From: Spirosoma fluviale
Lineage (GTDB): Bacteria; Bacteroidota; Bacteroidia; Cytophagales; Spirosomataceae
Direction: 5' to 3'
Length of the DNA: 64,000 bases
Assembly: GCA_945906795.1 (NCBI GenBank)
Contig: CAMDRO010000002.1
Coordinates: 1 to 64,000 of the forward strand
Shown here: piece after piece, positions 31,695 to 41,127 of the stretch
Layout of the letters: each line of letters starts with the position of its first letter
Position numbering within the stretch: position 1 is the stretch's first letter
Notes under the pieces: generated by a model
Told to the model about the DNA's origin: nothing
The model's database searches: none
The model's input: the letters and a program-made list of their open reading frames with translations, nothing else
Translations under genes and position numbers: made by a program

Positions 31695-32885
31695 ATGTCG
31701 GACAGAATTAAAATCTTTAATGGCCAAATCATTCATCAGAATCGAATTCAATCCGGAGGATGTCTGTTGATTGAAAATGGAAAGATTGTTGACGTGCTGA
31801 CAAACGATATCGATTTCCCGGATGCCAAATTAGTCGACGCTCAGCGTAATTATATTTCACCCGGATTTATTGACATTCATATTCATGGAGGAGGAGGGGC
31901 TGATTTCATGGATGGGACGGTCGATGCATTTTTGCAAATTGCCCAAACACATGCTAAACATGGCACCACGTCCATGTTGCCTACTACGTTAACCTGTGAA
32001 AAAGAGGACTTGATTCAGACCCTTCAGGCTTATAAAAGTGCATGTCTAGCAAATAAATTAGGAGCTAATTTTATTGGAATGCATTTGGAGGGTCCTTATT
32101 TTGCAGTAGCCCAACGAGGCGCGCAGGATGCGAAATTTATTCGAGATCCTGATCCAGCTGAATATAAAGAGATACTTGCCTCTTTTGATTTTATCAAACG
32201 CTGGTCTGCGGCACCCGAGTTGAAAGGTGCTGTGGAATTTGGAAAATATGTAACCTCAAAAGGCGTTTTAGCCGCTATCGCGCATACGGATGCTATTTAT
32301 GAGGAAGTTTTGGAGGCCTATCATCATGGGAGTTTTACCTTAGCTACTCATTTTTATTCAGCCATGTCGGGGGTCACGCGGCGCAATGCTTTTCGTTATG
32401 CAGGTGTCATTGAATCAGCTTATTTGTTAGATGATATGGATGTGGAGATTATAGCCGATGGTGTTCATTTGCCTGCCCCACTTTTGAAATTAATTTATAA
32501 GATAAAGGGCCCTCAGCGTATTGCCTTAATTACGGATGCGATGCGTGCTGCCGATATGCCAGAGGGTGAGTCGATTTTGGGCTCTTTCAAAAATGGATTA
32601 AAAGTCATCGTCGAAGATGGTGTGGCAAAATTACCTGATCGAACTTCCTTTGCTGGGAGTGTCGCTACCGCAGACCGATTGGTTCGAACCATGTTGACTT
32701 TGGCGGAGGTTCCTTTATTGGAAACGATCCAAATGATTACTGAAACCCCAGCTCGAATTATGGGAGTTTCTGAACATAAAGGATCTTTGGCCAAAGGTAA
32801 AGATGCCGATGTGGTGATATTTAATGAGCAGATTGAAGTCCAACAAACCTTCGTTAAAGGTCGATCTGTCTATCAAAAAAACTAA
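31695..32885 (+). CDS. nagA: N-acetylglucosamine-6-phosphate deacetylase
   Basis: This 396-residue amidohydrolase-superfamily enzyme removes acetate from GlcNAc-6-P and feeds NagB. Metal ligands lie in IHIHGGGG (H62, H64) and HLEGPYF (E132), and further histidines in AIAHTDA and ATHFYSAM. The catalytic Asp is in LITDAMRAADM. Length and start agree with the family. Its stop overlaps by 3-4 bases with that of the convergent DUF1080 gene, so there is no terminator between them. No kinase for GlcNAc is seen in the window. Confidence 0.95.
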   Translation: MSDRIKIFNGQIIHQNRIQSGGCLLIENGKIVDVLTNDIDFPDAKLVDAQRNYISPGFIDIHIHGGGGADFMDGTVDAFLQIAQTHAKHGTTSMLPTTLTCEKEDLIQTLQAYKSACLANKLGANFIGMHLEGPYFAVAQRGAQDAKFIRDPDPAEYKEILASFDFIKRWSAAPELKGAVEFGKYVTSKGVLAAIAHTDAIYEEVLEAYHHGSFTLATHFYSAMSGVTRRNAFRYAGVIESAYLLDDMDVEIIADGVHLPAPLLKLIYKIKGPQRIALITDAMRAADMPEGESILGSFKNGLKVIVEDGVAKLPDRTSFAGSVATADRLVRTMLTLAEVPLLETIQMITETPARIMGVSEHKGSLAKGKDADVVIFNEQIEVQQTFVKGRSVYQKN

Positions 32886-33604
32886 TCTAATTCTTTTATT
32901 TTAATGTTTTTGAAGGCTACGTTGTGGCCATGATCTTGTAATAAAATATAGCCCTCTTTGCGTTTATCATAGCCTGCAATCGATTTAAATTTACTTTGCA
33001 AGAATCCATTTTTGAATTCGTTTGAGTTTCTATTAACCGACACGATCAGCTTGTTGTCCAACCAATGTTCAATTTGTTCCCCTTTTACTACAATGCGGGA
33101 AGTATGCCATTGGCCAATTTTCACGTCAGGTTTATTGGGCGGAACCATGTTATAAAGGGCCCCTGTTTTATGATCTTCGGGTAAGTGCTTGTTATTGTAA
33201 ATAAAATCGGGATCGTCAATTAATTGATATTCATAACCAATCAATGAGCTTGAATTAGCTGGTTTTTCAGGGAGTTCTTCCACAAAGTATTTGACACCTG
33301 AATTGCCTAATTTCCCTAATTTCCAATCAAAACTTAAATCGAAATTCTTGTATTTTTTCAACGTAATAATATCACCCCCATCGCCAGATTCTTTTCCGGA
33401 AGATAATTGGCCAAATAGTTGGTCGTTTTTAATCACCCAACCCTGTGAGGGAAATTGGTTTTGGTAGGCGCCACGCCAACCCGCATTTGATTTTCCGTCA
33501 AAGAGAAGATTATAGCCGTTTGATTTTTCGATGCGACTTAAATGATTGTTTTGGCAAGAACAAATGATCAAACCCAAAAAAAGGATACTAATTATTTTCT
33601 TCAT
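32882..33604 (-). CDS. DUF1080 (3-keto-disaccharide hydrolase-like) lipoprotein
   Basis: This 240-residue protein has a lipoprotein leader (LGLIICSCQNN, lipidated Cys about 15-17) and one concanavalin-like DUF1080 domain: YNLLFDGKSNAGWRG, WKLGKLGNSGVKYFVEE, YEYQLIDDPDF, TGALYNMVPPN and GYILLQDHGHNVAFKNIKI. Some members of this family hydrolyse 3-keto-glycosides. Its operon mates are a Gfo/Idh/MocA enzyme that could make the keto-sugar and a sugar permease that could import the product. The unit therefore fits an oxidative glycoside-cleaving route. Confidence 0.88.
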   Translation of the reverse strand: MKKIISILFLGLIICSCQNNHLSRIEKSNGYNLLFDGKSNAGWRGAYQNQFPSQGWVIKNDQLFGQLSSGKESGDGGDIITLKKYKNFDLSFDWKLGKLGNSGVKYFVEELPEKPANSSSLIGYEYQLIDDPDFIYNNKHLPEDHKTGALYNMVPPNKPDVKIGQWHTSRIVVKGEQIEHWLDNKLIVSVNRNSNEFKNGFLQSKFKSIAGYDKRKEGYILLQDHGHNVAFKNIKIKELD

Positions 33605-33608
33605 GATT

Positions 33609-34607
33609 TTAATCGATGGTTTTGGCTATTTTAACACGGGCACCCTTTTTCTTTTTACTTTTATCTGCAGCTTCCATAAAGGCAAAAATTTCTAAGGTTT
33701 CAGCTTTGTCTACTGGCGGAATCCCTGTTTTAAAGAATTCGATAATTTTAACTAAAAGCGGGTTATATCCATTGTAAGGGCCCAAATGCATGATCCCAGT
33801 TTTACCATAAGCCGTTCCACCATAATCTTGCTTACCTGTTTTTATACCCCTAAACGTCCCGATTCTCCCATCTGCCCAAACCCCCGTACACACTTCCTGG
33901 TCATCCGAAATAGTTCTTTGGACTGACACACAACCAGTTCCCATCACGGTAAAAAGCATTTCAACTCCATGGATTCCGTACCAAAAAAGATCAGGATGTG
34001 TTTTTTCGAATTTCATCGGGCTATAGGTGTCGGCACCCACCACTGGGCCAATTTTCCCTTGCCTTATTTCTTGCATCCCTGTAGAAAAACGAAGGGATGA
34101 AGCGGAGAATATGGGTACTTTATATTTTGCGGCTTCATTGAATATCGCTTTCGCATCGGCTAAGGATGCGGCTATCGGCTTGTCTATAAATGTCGTTTTA
34201 CCTGCTTTAAATACTTCAATAGCCTGTTCCAAATGCAATCTTCCATCATTTGTTTCAAGCAAAACAAAATCCACTTTGCTTAATAATTCTTGGATCGACC
34301 CCACAATTTCAACCCCTAGTTTTTTGACATCTTCGGTATATCCTGGAATTCGTTCCGTACTAGAAACGATGTCCTTACTTCCTTGTGGATAAGCGGCAAC
34401 GATTCTAAATCCATCATACATTGGATTTTGAACATTTGCATTTAATGATTTTGTGAAGGCGACACTATGGGAGGTATCTAGGCCAATGATCCCAATTCTT
34501 TTGCCTGCGACATCGATCGGTATCCCTTTTAGTTTAGAAAACGAAATACTTAATCCCGCCAAAGCTAAGGGTGCCATAAAATTCCTTCTAGTCATTTTTC
34601 CTTTCAT
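33609..34607 (-). CDS. Tat-exported Gfo/Idh/MocA oxidoreductase, short form
   Basis: This 332-residue protein has a Tat-type leader (MTRRNFMAPLALAGLSISFS, about residues 5-24). A Rossmann start GKRIGIIGLDTSHSVAF and a truncated substrate domain follow. The motif that is EKP in the family reads DKP (TFIDKPIAASLADAK), and the histidine region is FWYGIHGVEMLFTVMG. It is about 100 residues shorter than the other paralogues in the window. It lies between the permease and DUF1080 genes with gaps of 6 and 4 bases. It likely supplies the oxidised sugar for the DUF1080 protein. Confidence 0.85.
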   Translation of the reverse strand: MKGKMTRRNFMAPLALAGLSISFSKLKGIPIDVAGKRIGIIGLDTSHSVAFTKSLNANVQNPMYDGFRIVAAYPQGSKDIVSSTERIPGYTEDVKKLGVEIVGSIQELLSKVDFVLLETNDGRLHLEQAIEVFKAGKTTFIDKPIAASLADAKAIFNEAAKYKVPIFSASSLRFSTGMQEIRQGKIGPVVGADTYSPMKFEKTHPDLFWYGIHGVEMLFTVMGTGCVSVQRTISDDQEVCTGVWADGRIGTFRGIKTGKQDYGGTAYGKTGIMHLGPYNGYNPLLVKIIEFFKTGIPPVDKAETLEIFAFMEAADKSKKKKGARVKIAKTID

Positions 34608-34613
34608 CTTGAA

Positions 34614-35933
34614 TTAATTTGTCAACGTCCATTTTCTAATTTTATGTCCTTTGATGGCATAAAAAATTAAATATAAGTAGCAGGGTATTAATACGGCGTA
34701 AGCCAATCTTAAGTCATAAAGATCTGCGAAATACCCGTAAAAAAGAGGGAGAATTGCATTTCCACAAAGACCCATAATTAAAATGGACGCACCAATTTTA
34801 GTAAACTTGCCTAAACCGTCTAGGGCTAATGGCCAAATACCCGCCCAAATTAGCGAGTTGGCCAAGCCCAACAACACCACAAACCAAATACTGATGTCTA
34901 CCTGTAGTCCTGCCCATTCAACATTCCCAGACGTCATTAATATGCCCATCACGAATAGAAAGCCGAGTATGGTACATGTCCTAAGCGCGTTCACTTGACT
35001 TATGTATTTTGGGATACATATAATCCCAATAATATAACCCAAAATGGTAGCTGCTAGTGTAAATGAAGGGAAAATTTTGGCTTCCATGAGTTGAATATTC
35101 ATCGATCCAGCATAGCCAATAACCGTGTCGATGGCAATAACTTGGGTACCTACATGTAGAAAAATGGCAACGGCACCTAAAATCAAATGGGGAAATTGGA
35201 GAATACTCGTTTTGTTTGAATTAGCTTGAGTCGTTTCATCATTTTCTTGATCCGTATCTATCTCGGGTAGAGGAGAAAACCGAACGGCTAATCCCAATAA
35301 AAACAATAAAATACCTACGCAAAAATAAGGGACGATCACTCGTTGGATTAATTCGTTCAGCGCCAAATTCCTGTTGGCCCCTGTCATATGTTCTAAATTT
35401 TTAAACAAATCGCTATCCGTGGCCTTTAATATGACCGCAGCAAATGCCAAAGGAGCCAAAATTCCTGCTCCTTTATTGCAGATTCCCATGATACTGATTC
35501 TTTGAGCGGCACTTTCTTTGGGTCCCAAAAGGGTGATGTATGGATTGGCTGCCGTTTGTAAAATGGCTAATCCAGTACCTAGCGTAAATAATCCTAATAA
35601 GAAAATAGGGTAGGCTCGGTTCATGGCTGCAGGAATAAAAATGAATGCCCCGATGGACATAATCCAAAAACCCAGCATCATTCCTTTCTTAAATCCGATG
35701 GACTTAAGGACATAGGATGCGGGCACTGACATAATGAAATAGGAAATGTAAAACGCGAATGTGACCAAATAGGCTTTGAAGTTAGTTAGCTCACAAGCGA
35801 TCTTAAAGTAGGGGATTAATATGGAATTGGCCCACGAAACAAACCCAAAAATAAAAAACATCATCCCAATCAGTAATATGGAAATTTGAGTATCTCTTTG
35901 GGTTAAAGAGCTTACTGATACCGGATTTTTCAT
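34614..35933 (-). CDS. Sugar MFS transporter of the FucP/NagP (FHS) type
   Basis: This 439-residue inner-membrane protein has 12 predicted helices. The FHS signature is present: FFIFGFVSWANSILIPYFK (about 28-46), GLAILQTAANPYITLLGPK (about 120-138) and QRISIMGICNKGAG. The family carries L-fucose, glucose or GlcNAc with protons. Given the adjacent nagAB and sialidase, GlcNAc or a related amino sugar is the best guess. It is the first gene of the minus-strand three-gene operon and divergent from the GT9 gene, with a perfect inverted repeat in between. Confidence 0.9.
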   Translation of the reverse strand: MKNPVSVSSLTQRDTQISILLIGMMFFIFGFVSWANSILIPYFKIACELTNFKAYLVTFAFYISYFIMSVPASYVLKSIGFKKGMMLGFWIMSIGAFIFIPAAMNRAYPIFLLGLFTLGTGLAILQTAANPYITLLGPKESAAQRISIMGICNKGAGILAPLAFAAVILKATDSDLFKNLEHMTGANRNLALNELIQRVIVPYFCVGILLFLLGLAVRFSPLPEIDTDQENDETTQANSNKTSILQFPHLILGAVAIFLHVGTQVIAIDTVIGYAGSMNIQLMEAKIFPSFTLAATILGYIIGIICIPKYISQVNALRTCTILGFLFVMGILMTSGNVEWAGLQVDISIWFVVLLGLANSLIWAGIWPLALDGLGKFTKIGASILIMGLCGNAILPLFYGYFADLYDLRLAYAVLIPCYLYLIFYAIKGHKIRKWTLTN

Positions 35934-36067
35934 GTTTTTTAATAGGTTTTTCTAAGCAAGTTTAATTTAGATTGATTTTATGAAAGAAGCAATTATTTTT
36001 AAAATTGTACCCCAAAATGATCAGGTTAATGGTCACTGTAAAGTAGTTTTTCATCTTCTTTTCTTTT

Positions 36068-36100
36068 AGCTTTACTAACTTTCTAAAAGTTAGTAAAGCT
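36068..36100. repeat. Perfect 15-bp inverted repeat in a divergent intergenic region
   Basis: AGCTTTACTAACTTT, a CTA loop, then its exact reverse complement. The flanks (CTTTTCTTTT and TAAGAAAAGG) extend the symmetry imperfectly. It lies 45 bases before the GT9 start and 135 bases before the permease start. Both genes are transcribed away from it, so an operator or a leader hairpin is more likely than a normal gene-end terminator. Confidence 0.6.
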
Positions 36101-36144
36101 TAAGAAAAGGATTATTTTTTTTAAAAAGCAAACCTGTTAACTCG

Positions 36145-37128
36145 TTGAAAAATTTGAAGATCCTTTTTTATTGGGTTAAAGTTTTTAGCTATTACGTAAG
36201 CCTATATCTAAACGTATTATTACTCAGAATTAGGTTTCCAAAAAAAGTATTTTTGTGCATGGCCATGGACGGAGATTTGGGGGATATGGTGGCTTCAGAG
36301 CCTATCTTACATCGATTAAATCAAAAATTTAAGCATACACATATCACTTGGATTACAAATAAAAAGCATTTTTCGGTGTATGAAAATCATCCGCTCATCG
36401 ACCAGCTTGTTGATCAAAAATATACTTTCCTCAGTTATTTACTTCAAAAATCGAATCCATTCCATTATTATTATAACCTTCATTTAAGTGGGTTTAGGAT
36501 TGATAAAATGACGGGAATTTCGATTTCTAATACTAAGGCCGATGAATTGGGCATTAATTTGTCAAATTATTACGAGCAACATAATTTATTGGAAATTGCC
36601 TTAAAGCTTTGTGATTTAGAAATTGAAGATGCGCAGCCTCGAATCTACCTGGATGACATACCCTATAATACCCCATTCGAAAAACCTTATTGGGTTATAC
36701 ATTGTAAATCGAATGCGGGGCTAAGGGATTGGACAGCTGAAAATTGGCAAAATTTAGTAATCAAAATTATCGACACATGGAATGTTAAGGTCGTTGAAAT
36801 TGGTCAAGTGAATCCATTAAATTTTACGCATGAAAATTTCATTAGTTTGGTTGGGCAAACGAGCCTTTCAGAAACAATGAAAATCATGAATGGAGCCACA
36901 TTTTTTATCGGATTGGATTCTGGCCCTAGCCATATTGCTAATGCATGTAAGATTCCGGGATTAATTTTAAACGGAGATTTTTTGAATTTTAAAACTTATA
37001 TGTCATATTCGGGGATGTATAAAAATAGTCAACAGGTCAAAGTGCTTTTCAACAAAAGTGGAAAGGCTAAATATTTGCCATTTGACACAGTTTGGAAGGA
37101 GCTTTGTCAATTAATTGGCCAGCCCTAA
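36145..37128 (+). CDS. Glycosyltransferase family 9 (heptosyltransferase-like)
   Basis: This 327-residue protein has the GT9 double Rossmann pattern. The N-terminal strand and loop read VFLCMAMDGDLGDMVASEPI (about 31-50), and the donor-binding C-terminal motif is FIGLDSGPSHIANA (about 254-267) after SLVGQTSLSETMKIMNGA. GT9 enzymes add heptose or other sugars to lipopolysaccharide on the cytoplasmic membrane face. The start is a TTG at 36145; an ATG inside the first core strand is too late. It has no cell-envelope gene beside it, so its acceptor cannot be inferred. Confidence 0.82.
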   Translation: MKNLKILFYWVKVFSYYVSLYLNVLLLRIRFPKKVFLCMAMDGDLGDMVASEPILHRLNQKFKHTHITWITNKKHFSVYENHPLIDQLVDQKYTFLSYLLQKSNPFHYYYNLHLSGFRIDKMTGISISNTKADELGINLSNYYEQHNLLEIALKLCDLEIEDAQPRIYLDDIPYNTPFEKPYWVIHCKSNAGLRDWTAENWQNLVIKIIDTWNVKVVEIGQVNPLNFTHENFISLVGQTSLSETMKIMNGATFFIGLDSGPSHIANACKIPGLILNGDFLNFKTYMSYSGMYKNSQQVKVLFNKSGKAKYLPFDTVWKELCQLIGQP

Positions 37129-37209
37129 TTGGAATCCAACACATAAGATTGGTGTCCTTTGACTTTTATTTTGAAAAAAAACAAAAAAATAACAATTAAA
37201 CCTACAATT

Positions 37210-38637
37210 ATGGCAGTAACTAGACGAAGTTTTTTGGAAAAAAGTGCCCTTGCCGGTAGTTTTTACATTGTTCCTAGACATGTGTTAGGAAAGGGCTTTC
37301 GGGCTCCCAGTGATCAATTGAATATCGCTGGTGTCGGTATCAATGGAAAAGGAATGTCGGACGTTAATAATGCCTATAATGAGGGCGTTAATAACATTAC
37401 GGCACTTTGCGACGTGGATTTGACAAGAGCAAAACCATTGTTTGATAAGTTTGCTAAAGCGGGTCGATATCAAGATTGGCGTGTGATGTTGGAAAAAGAA
37501 AAGGGTATTGACGCAGTGACCATTTCAACTCCAGATCATAATCATGCGGCTATTGCGATGGCTGCGATGCAATTAGGCAAACATGTCTATGTTCAAAAGC
37601 CGATGGCTCATAATATTTTTGAGGTGCGCACGATGACTGAGGCAGCTAGAAAATACAAAGTGGTTTCACAAATGGGAAATCAAGGGGCATCAAGTCCTGG
37701 GACCCAACAAGTGGTCAAATGGTTTGATGAAGGTTTAATTGGCAAAGTACACACAGTTAATATTTGGACGAATCGCCCGATTTGGCCACAGGGAATTCCA
37801 GTTCCTACCGGAAAGCATGAAAAGCCAGCGGATATGGATTGGGATGTTTGGTTAGGGCCCGCTTCTTTAATTGATTATAACCCGGCCTATCATCCATTTA
37901 AGTGGAGAGGTTGGTGGAATTTTGGTACAGGTGCTTTAGGTGATATGGGCTGTCATTTAATCGATGGGCCATTTAGGGCACTTGGATTGGGTTATCCCAC
38001 GGAAGTTGAGGCGAGTGTAGGTTCCGTATTTATTGCTGGAAACCAACCTGAGTATCTTCCAGAAGGTTGTCCACCATCAGCGGCAATCCAATTGAAATTT
38101 CCGGCATCTAAGAAAAATAAATCAGCCGTTACGATGAATTGGACCGATGGGGGTATTCGCGGATTCCACCCAGATTTAATTCCTGCAGATGATTCGATAG
38201 GAACCGCTGATAATAGCAATGGGGTGATCATGATGGGTTCAAAAGGTGTTTTGGTTCATGCAACATACGGTTTAGAGCCACGTATTTACTTGAATAATGG
38301 TACGAAAATAGAGATGCCAAAACAAGAGCCAAACAATTTAAAGGAGTATGGTCACCAAGCGATGTGGGCAGAAGCTTGTAAAGCAGGATTTAACAGCGCA
38401 GCGCATCAAAGCTTAGCTTCTAAATTTGATTTTGCGGGTCCATTGTCTGAAACAGTCTTGATGGGAAATTTAGCTATTCGTAGTTTCAATGTGCGCACGC
38501 CGATTGCAAATACCAATAGATTCACTTATCCTGGTCGCAAGAAATTGCTTTGGGATGGTCAAAACATGAGGATTACTAATTTCGAAGAGGCAAACCAATT
38601 TGTTAAGCGCGAATACCGAGCGGGTTGGAAACTTTAA
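37210..38637 (+). CDS. Tat-exported Gfo/Idh/MocA oxidoreductase
   Basis: I choose the ATG at 37210 (475 residues) over a TTG at 37159, because MAVTRRSFLEKSALAG forms a standard Tat leader at the N-terminus. The Rossmann region reads NIAGVGINGKGMSDV. The EKP site is QKP (YVQKPMAHN), and GDMGCHLIDGPFRALGL is in the substrate domain. The C-terminal NQFVKREYRAGW is shared with the paralogue at 39417, and the two are clearly sister genes around one small secreted protein. Sugar or inositol oxidation in the periplasm is inferred. Confidence 0.9.
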   Translation: MAVTRRSFLEKSALAGSFYIVPRHVLGKGFRAPSDQLNIAGVGINGKGMSDVNNAYNEGVNNITALCDVDLTRAKPLFDKFAKAGRYQDWRVMLEKEKGIDAVTISTPDHNHAAIAMAAMQLGKHVYVQKPMAHNIFEVRTMTEAARKYKVVSQMGNQGASSPGTQQVVKWFDEGLIGKVHTVNIWTNRPIWPQGIPVPTGKHEKPADMDWDVWLGPASLIDYNPAYHPFKWRGWWNFGTGALGDMGCHLIDGPFRALGLGYPTEVEASVGSVFIAGNQPEYLPEGCPPSAAIQLKFPASKKNKSAVTMNWTDGGIRGFHPDLIPADDSIGTADNSNGVIMMGSKGVLVHATYGLEPRIYLNNGTKIEMPKQEPNNLKEYGHQAMWAEACKAGFNSAAHQSLASKFDFAGPLSETVLMGNLAIRSFNVRTPIANTNRFTYPGRKKLLWDGQNMRITNFEEANQFVKREYRAGWKL

Positions 38638-38642
38638 TCTAC

Positions 38643-39362
38643 ATGAAAAAGATTTTTTTTATTTTATTGATTTTGCCTTTGATTTCTTTGGGCCAACAAG
38701 CATCCATCAAGGGTGCTTGGGGCCTAGAGAACTCCTTCGGGCAAACAGTTTTAATGGTTACGGACCAAGTTTTCAGTTTGACGCAATATAATTTCAATGA
38801 AAAGAAATTCATTTCTGCCGAAGGTGGAACTTGGCGCTCTGATGGAAAAGATATTTGGTTGGCCTACGAATGGTCCTCAAAAGACACCTCTAAAGTCGGC
38901 AAAGAAATAAAGGTTTCGATCTCTATTTCATCAGACCGATTAAACCTAGGTTTAGTAGATCAACCTTTGACGAAATTAGACCAAGGGAACCCCGGCGCTC
39001 TGCAAGGCGAGTGGATTATTTCAGGTAATTACACGAATGATGTGGTTTCAAAAAGGTCTAGCCCTTTTTTTCCAAGAAGAACCATGAAGATTTTAACGGG
39101 CAATCATTTCCAATGGATTGCTTTCAATGTGAAGACCAAGGAGTTTTTTGGCACCGGTGGAGGTACTTATACCACATCTGCTGAAGGAAAATATGCAGAG
39201 TCGATTCAGTTTTTTACGAAAGCTGTGACTAGTATCGGTAAGCGGGTTGAGTTTGATTATTCCTTTCAAGATGGAGATTGGCGCCATAAAGGGCAAAAAT
39301 CAACCGGCGGACCCTTGGATGAATGTTGGACTCCAAGAAAATTTTATGTAAAAATTAATTAA
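38643..39362 (+). CDS. Small secreted protein, lipocalin-like, unknown function
   Basis: I choose the ATG at 38643 (239 residues), which gives a clean signal peptide MKKIFFILLILPLISLGQQ. The mature part holds two similar halves that begin IKGAWGLE (about residue 21) and LQGEWIISGNY (about 120). Each contains strands with a W at the start and a GGTW/GGGTY motif in the middle, as in lipocalin-like domains. It may bind a small ligand. It follows the preceding Gfo/Idh/MocA gene by 5 bases and precedes a second one by 54, so the three are probably co-transcribed. Confidence 0.65.
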   Translation: MKKIFFILLILPLISLGQQASIKGAWGLENSFGQTVLMVTDQVFSLTQYNFNEKKFISAEGGTWRSDGKDIWLAYEWSSKDTSKVGKEIKVSISISSDRLNLGLVDQPLTKLDQGNPGALQGEWIISGNYTNDVVSKRSSPFFPRRTMKILTGNHFQWIAFNVKTKEFFGTGGGTYTTSAEGKYAESIQFFTKAVTSIGKRVEFDYSFQDGDWRHKGQKSTGGPLDECWTPRKFYVKIN

Positions 39363-39416
39363 GTCAACATTTCACCCATTTTTTATTTAGCTTTAAAAGT
39401 TCAAATTCTAAACCTA

Positions 39417-40871
39417 ATGAAAAAGAAAAAAATAGTGGACTCCCGTCGGGAGTTTTTGAAATCAGCCTCCCTAGCTTCAGCAGGATTCATAATTGTACCT
39501 CGTCACGTGTTAGGCGGTAAAGGGTTTTTAGCACCTAGCGACAAATTAGTGGTAGCCGGAATCGGAGCGGGCGGAAAAGGTAAATCAGATTTAAAATACT
39601 TCTATGATAGCGGTAAAGCTGATATTGGTTATTTATGTGATGTCGATGATCGTATGGCCAAAGATGCCATTGCTTCATATCCTAAAGCAAAATATTACAA
39701 AGATTGGCGTAAAATGATGGAAGTGGAATCAAAGAACTTTGATGCCGTTTCTGTATCAACTCCTGATCATAACCACGCGGTTCAAGCCATGGCCGCCATG
39801 CAATTGGGCAAGCACGTTTACGTGCAAAAACCAATGACCCACGATATTTTCGAGGCTCGTATGTTGACTCAAGCGGCCGCAAAATATAAAGTAGTGACTC
39901 AAATGGGTAACCAAGGTAGCTCGGGAGACGGAGTACGCCAATTGGTGGAATGGTATGACGCGGACATTATTGGGGATGTTCATACGGTTCAGATTTGGAC
40001 CAACCGACCTATTTGGCCACAAGGTATTCCTTGGCCTTCCACCAAGCCAGCTGTTCCATCCGGATTGGATTGGGATTTATGGTTAGGTACCGCACCTCAA
40101 AAAGATTTTGTAGAAAATTTAATTCCAGGCTCATGGCGTGGATGGTGGGATTATGGTACCGGCGCTTTAGGTGATTTAGGTTGCCACTTAATGGAAGCTC
40201 CTTTCCGCGTCTTAGGTTTGAAATATGCCTCAGATGTTCAGGCGAGTGTAAGCAGTGTATTTACGGCTTTTGGTAAAAGAGGAGTTTTCTTAGATTCTTG
40301 CCCTCCATCAAGTCATGCAACCTTGACTTTCCCAAAAACAGATCGTACCAAAGGACCTGTAACTATGCATTGGATGGATGGTGGAATTAAGCCGGAGCGT
40401 CCTGAAGAATTAGGACCTGACGAGATGTTTGGGGATGGTAATTCTGGGATCTTATTTATTGGTACCAAAGGTAAAATGATGGCCAGTGAATATGCCGCAA
40501 ATCCTCGTTTGTTGCCTTTATCTAGAAATCAAGAAGTGAAAGTACCTCGCAAATTAGAGCGTGTTCCTGGCAGTGCTGATGGACATTATGCTCAATGGGT
40601 GGAAGGTGCGATTGCTGGTTATGGTAAAAAACAATTAAGTTCTCCTTTTGATTTAGCGGGTCCTTTGACCGAGGCGATCTTAATGGCTAACTTGGCTATA
40701 CGTGTCGCTGACATGCCTTTCCCGCGTAAAACAGGCAATGGCATGTCTTACCCAGGTTCAAACACCAAATTACTTTGGGATCAGCAAAATATGCGCGTGA
40801 CCAACTTCGATGCTGCGAATCAATTCGTTAAGCGTCAATATCGTGCTGGTTGGGGTGAATTAACCTTGTAA
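39417..40871 (+). CDS. Tat-exported Gfo/Idh/MocA oxidoreductase
   Basis: This 484-residue protein has Tat leader DSRREFLKSASLASAGF (about residues 8-24) and then the same VPRHVLG segment as its sister at 37210. The Rossmann motif is GIGAGGKGKSDL, the EKP site is QKP (YVQKPMTHD), and GDLGCHLMEAPFRVLGL is in the substrate domain. Here a Glu replaces the usual Asp after CHL. The two sisters may act on related sugars or one after the other. A strong terminator follows 17 bases after the stop. Confidence 0.9.
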   Translation: MKKKKIVDSRREFLKSASLASAGFIIVPRHVLGGKGFLAPSDKLVVAGIGAGGKGKSDLKYFYDSGKADIGYLCDVDDRMAKDAIASYPKAKYYKDWRKMMEVESKNFDAVSVSTPDHNHAVQAMAAMQLGKHVYVQKPMTHDIFEARMLTQAAAKYKVVTQMGNQGSSGDGVRQLVEWYDADIIGDVHTVQIWTNRPIWPQGIPWPSTKPAVPSGLDWDLWLGTAPQKDFVENLIPGSWRGWWDYGTGALGDLGCHLMEAPFRVLGLKYASDVQASVSSVFTAFGKRGVFLDSCPPSSHATLTFPKTDRTKGPVTMHWMDGGIKPERPEELGPDEMFGDGNSGILFIGTKGKMMASEYAANPRLLPLSRNQEVKVPRKLERVPGSADGHYAQWVEGAIAGYGKKQLSSPFDLAGPLTEAILMANLAIRVADMPFPRKTGNGMSYPGSNTKLLWDQQNMRVTNFDAANQFVKRQYRAGWGELTL

Positions 40872-40887
40872 TCAAATAACATTACTG

Positions 40888-40922
40888 AAAAGACCCGAAG
40901 AAATTCGGGTCTTTTTTTTTTA
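40888..40922 (+). terminator. Intrinsic terminator after the 37210-40871 unit
   Basis: AAGACCCGAA pairs with TTCGGGTCTT around a GAAA tetraloop, followed by a long T run. Confidence 0.92.
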
Positions 40923-41127
40923 TTTTTAGGGGTTAAGCGCATAAGTGGAACCTTATTTTTACGTTAAGCCAAGTTTAAATTTACTCTTTTTAGAATTCAT
41001 GCAGGTATGTAAATGATTCATTTTTTATGCCATATAATTTCTTGCTGTGTTATATTTCTTTGCTGAGTTAAAATTTATTCTTAATTTAATATTTCCTAAA
41101 CCTGTTTACTTATAAAAATTATTTAAA

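Noticed and set aside
32882..32885. Terminator between nagA and the DUF1080 gene
   Set aside because: The stop codons overlap and no hairpin with T run is present.
37159..37209. Upstream TTG start for the Gfo/Idh/MocA gene at 37210
   Set aside because: It would put a basic 17-residue extension before a complete Tat leader.
37128..37209. Promoter between the GT9 gene and the Gfo/Idh/MocA gene
   Set aside because: No convincing -33/-7 pair at the right spacing could be found by eye.
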